Positions 10,246-10,524 of a stretch of 10,524 nucleotides of DNA are shown piece after piece. A program made the translations under genes and the position numbers. How positions within the stretch are numbered: the first letter of the stretch is position 1; each line of letters opens with the position of its first letter. This stretch comes from an uncultured Gemmatimonadota bacterium (lineage in GTDB: Bacteria; Gemmatimonadota; Gemmatimonadetes; Gemmatimonadales; GWC2-71-9), in NCBI GenBank assembly GCA_946480845.1, contig CAMLLJ010000093.1:1-10524 (forward strand). The letters are read 5' to 3'. The notes under the pieces were generated by a model, which had not been told where the DNA came from, did no database searches, and worked only from the letters and a program-made list of their open reading frames with translations.

Positions 10246-10524
10246 CCCTCACCTTCTCGGTCGCGGCCGCGTCCACCGAGCGGCTCGACCGGTTCCTCGC
10301 CGCCCAGCTCCAGCTCTCCCGCACCCAGGCGGCGCGCCTCGTCGCCGCCGGCGCCGTGACCGTCAATGGCACGGTAGCGCGCGCCTCGCGCCTCCTCGCC
10401 CGCCGCGACGTCGTCGGCGTCACCTTCCCGGAACACGAGCCGCCCCGTACGCTCCGTCCCAACCCCATCGCCCTCGTCGTGGTGTACGAGGACGAGCACC
10501 TCGCCGTGCTCGACAAGCCCGCCG
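10242..10524 (+). CDS. RluA/RluD-family pseudouridine synthase, 5' part (3' end outside window)
   Basis: RluD-type enzymes convert specific uridines of 23S rRNA (or tRNA) to pseudouridine. The frame opens with GTG at 10242, overlapping the lspA stop, and stays open for 94 codons to the window edge. Residues about 13-60 form an S4 RNA-binding domain, with R-L-D-R-F-L-A and the R-L-V-A-A-G-A-V-T-V-N-G turn (32-43). Residues 80-94 give V-V-Y-E-D-E-H-L-A-V-L-D-K-P-A, the conserved opening of the catalytic domain in RluA-family proteins. The catalytic Asp motif (H-R-L-D) lies beyond the edge, so activity and exact specificity (RluD, RluC or other) cannot be judged. The GGAG at 10224-10227 is 14 bases from the GTG, so translation probably depends on coupling to lspA. 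The lspA-rluD order is widespread in bacteria. Confidence 0.9.
   Translation, partial: MTLTFSVAAASTERLDRFLAAQLQLSRTQAARLVAAGAVTVNGTVARASRLLARRDVVGVTFPEHEPPRTLRPNPIALVVVYEDEHLAVLDKPA

Overview
The window is GC-rich (roughly 70% by eye) and almost wholly coding. It holds nine genes, all on the + strand, and the genes at both edges are cut. Their family variants point to the Fibrobacteres-Chlorobi-Bacteroidetes side of the bacteria, and the high GC makes Gemmatimonadota the best guess. The supporting signs are an isoleucyl-tRNA synthetase of the eukaryote-like type 2 with a G-I-H-H signature, a purine nucleoside phosphorylase with the I-T-D variant, a DUF2723/GT117 membrane glycosyltransferase, and the order ileS - dksA-like - lspA, which I recall as typical of Bacteroidetes. 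The taxon is an inference from these features; no marker RNA is present.

Layout. Bases 1-4659 hold the 3' part of ftsH (membrane AAA+ protease), folP (dihydropteroate synthase with an N-terminal extension) and a large GT-C type membrane protein of the TMEM260/GT117 family. They are joined by 4-base stop/start overlaps (GTGA, ATGA). A 21-base gap at 4660-4680 carries an extended -10-like element directly before the next ATG and may be an internal promoter giving a leaderless transcript. Bases 4681-10524 hold yggS (PLP homeostasis protein), a trimeric-type purine nucleoside phosphorylase, ileS, a DksA/TraR-family C4 zinc-finger protein, lspA (lipoprotein signal peptidase) and the start of an RluD-type pseudouridine synthase. 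These are again overlapping or nearly so; the only gap is 28 bases before the dksA-like gene, and it contains a good ribosome-binding site.

Functionally this is a housekeeping cluster: envelope protein quality control and lipoprotein maturation (FtsH, LspA), folate, PLP and purine metabolism (FolP, YggS, PNP), and translation or its stringent control (IleRS, DksA-like, RluD-like). I found no mobile elements, CRISPR arrays, RNA genes, terminators or long non-coding stretches, and no multi-gene system that looks undescribed. The most notable point is inside ileS: the class I HIGH signature has its first and third positions swapped to G-x-H-H, a change linked to very high mupirocin resistance in a subset of type 2 IleRS enzymes. 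Lesser points are an Asp in place of the base-binding Asn of the nucleoside phosphorylase, the possible leaderless promoter before yggS, and a probable protein O-glycosyltransferase translationally coupled to folP.
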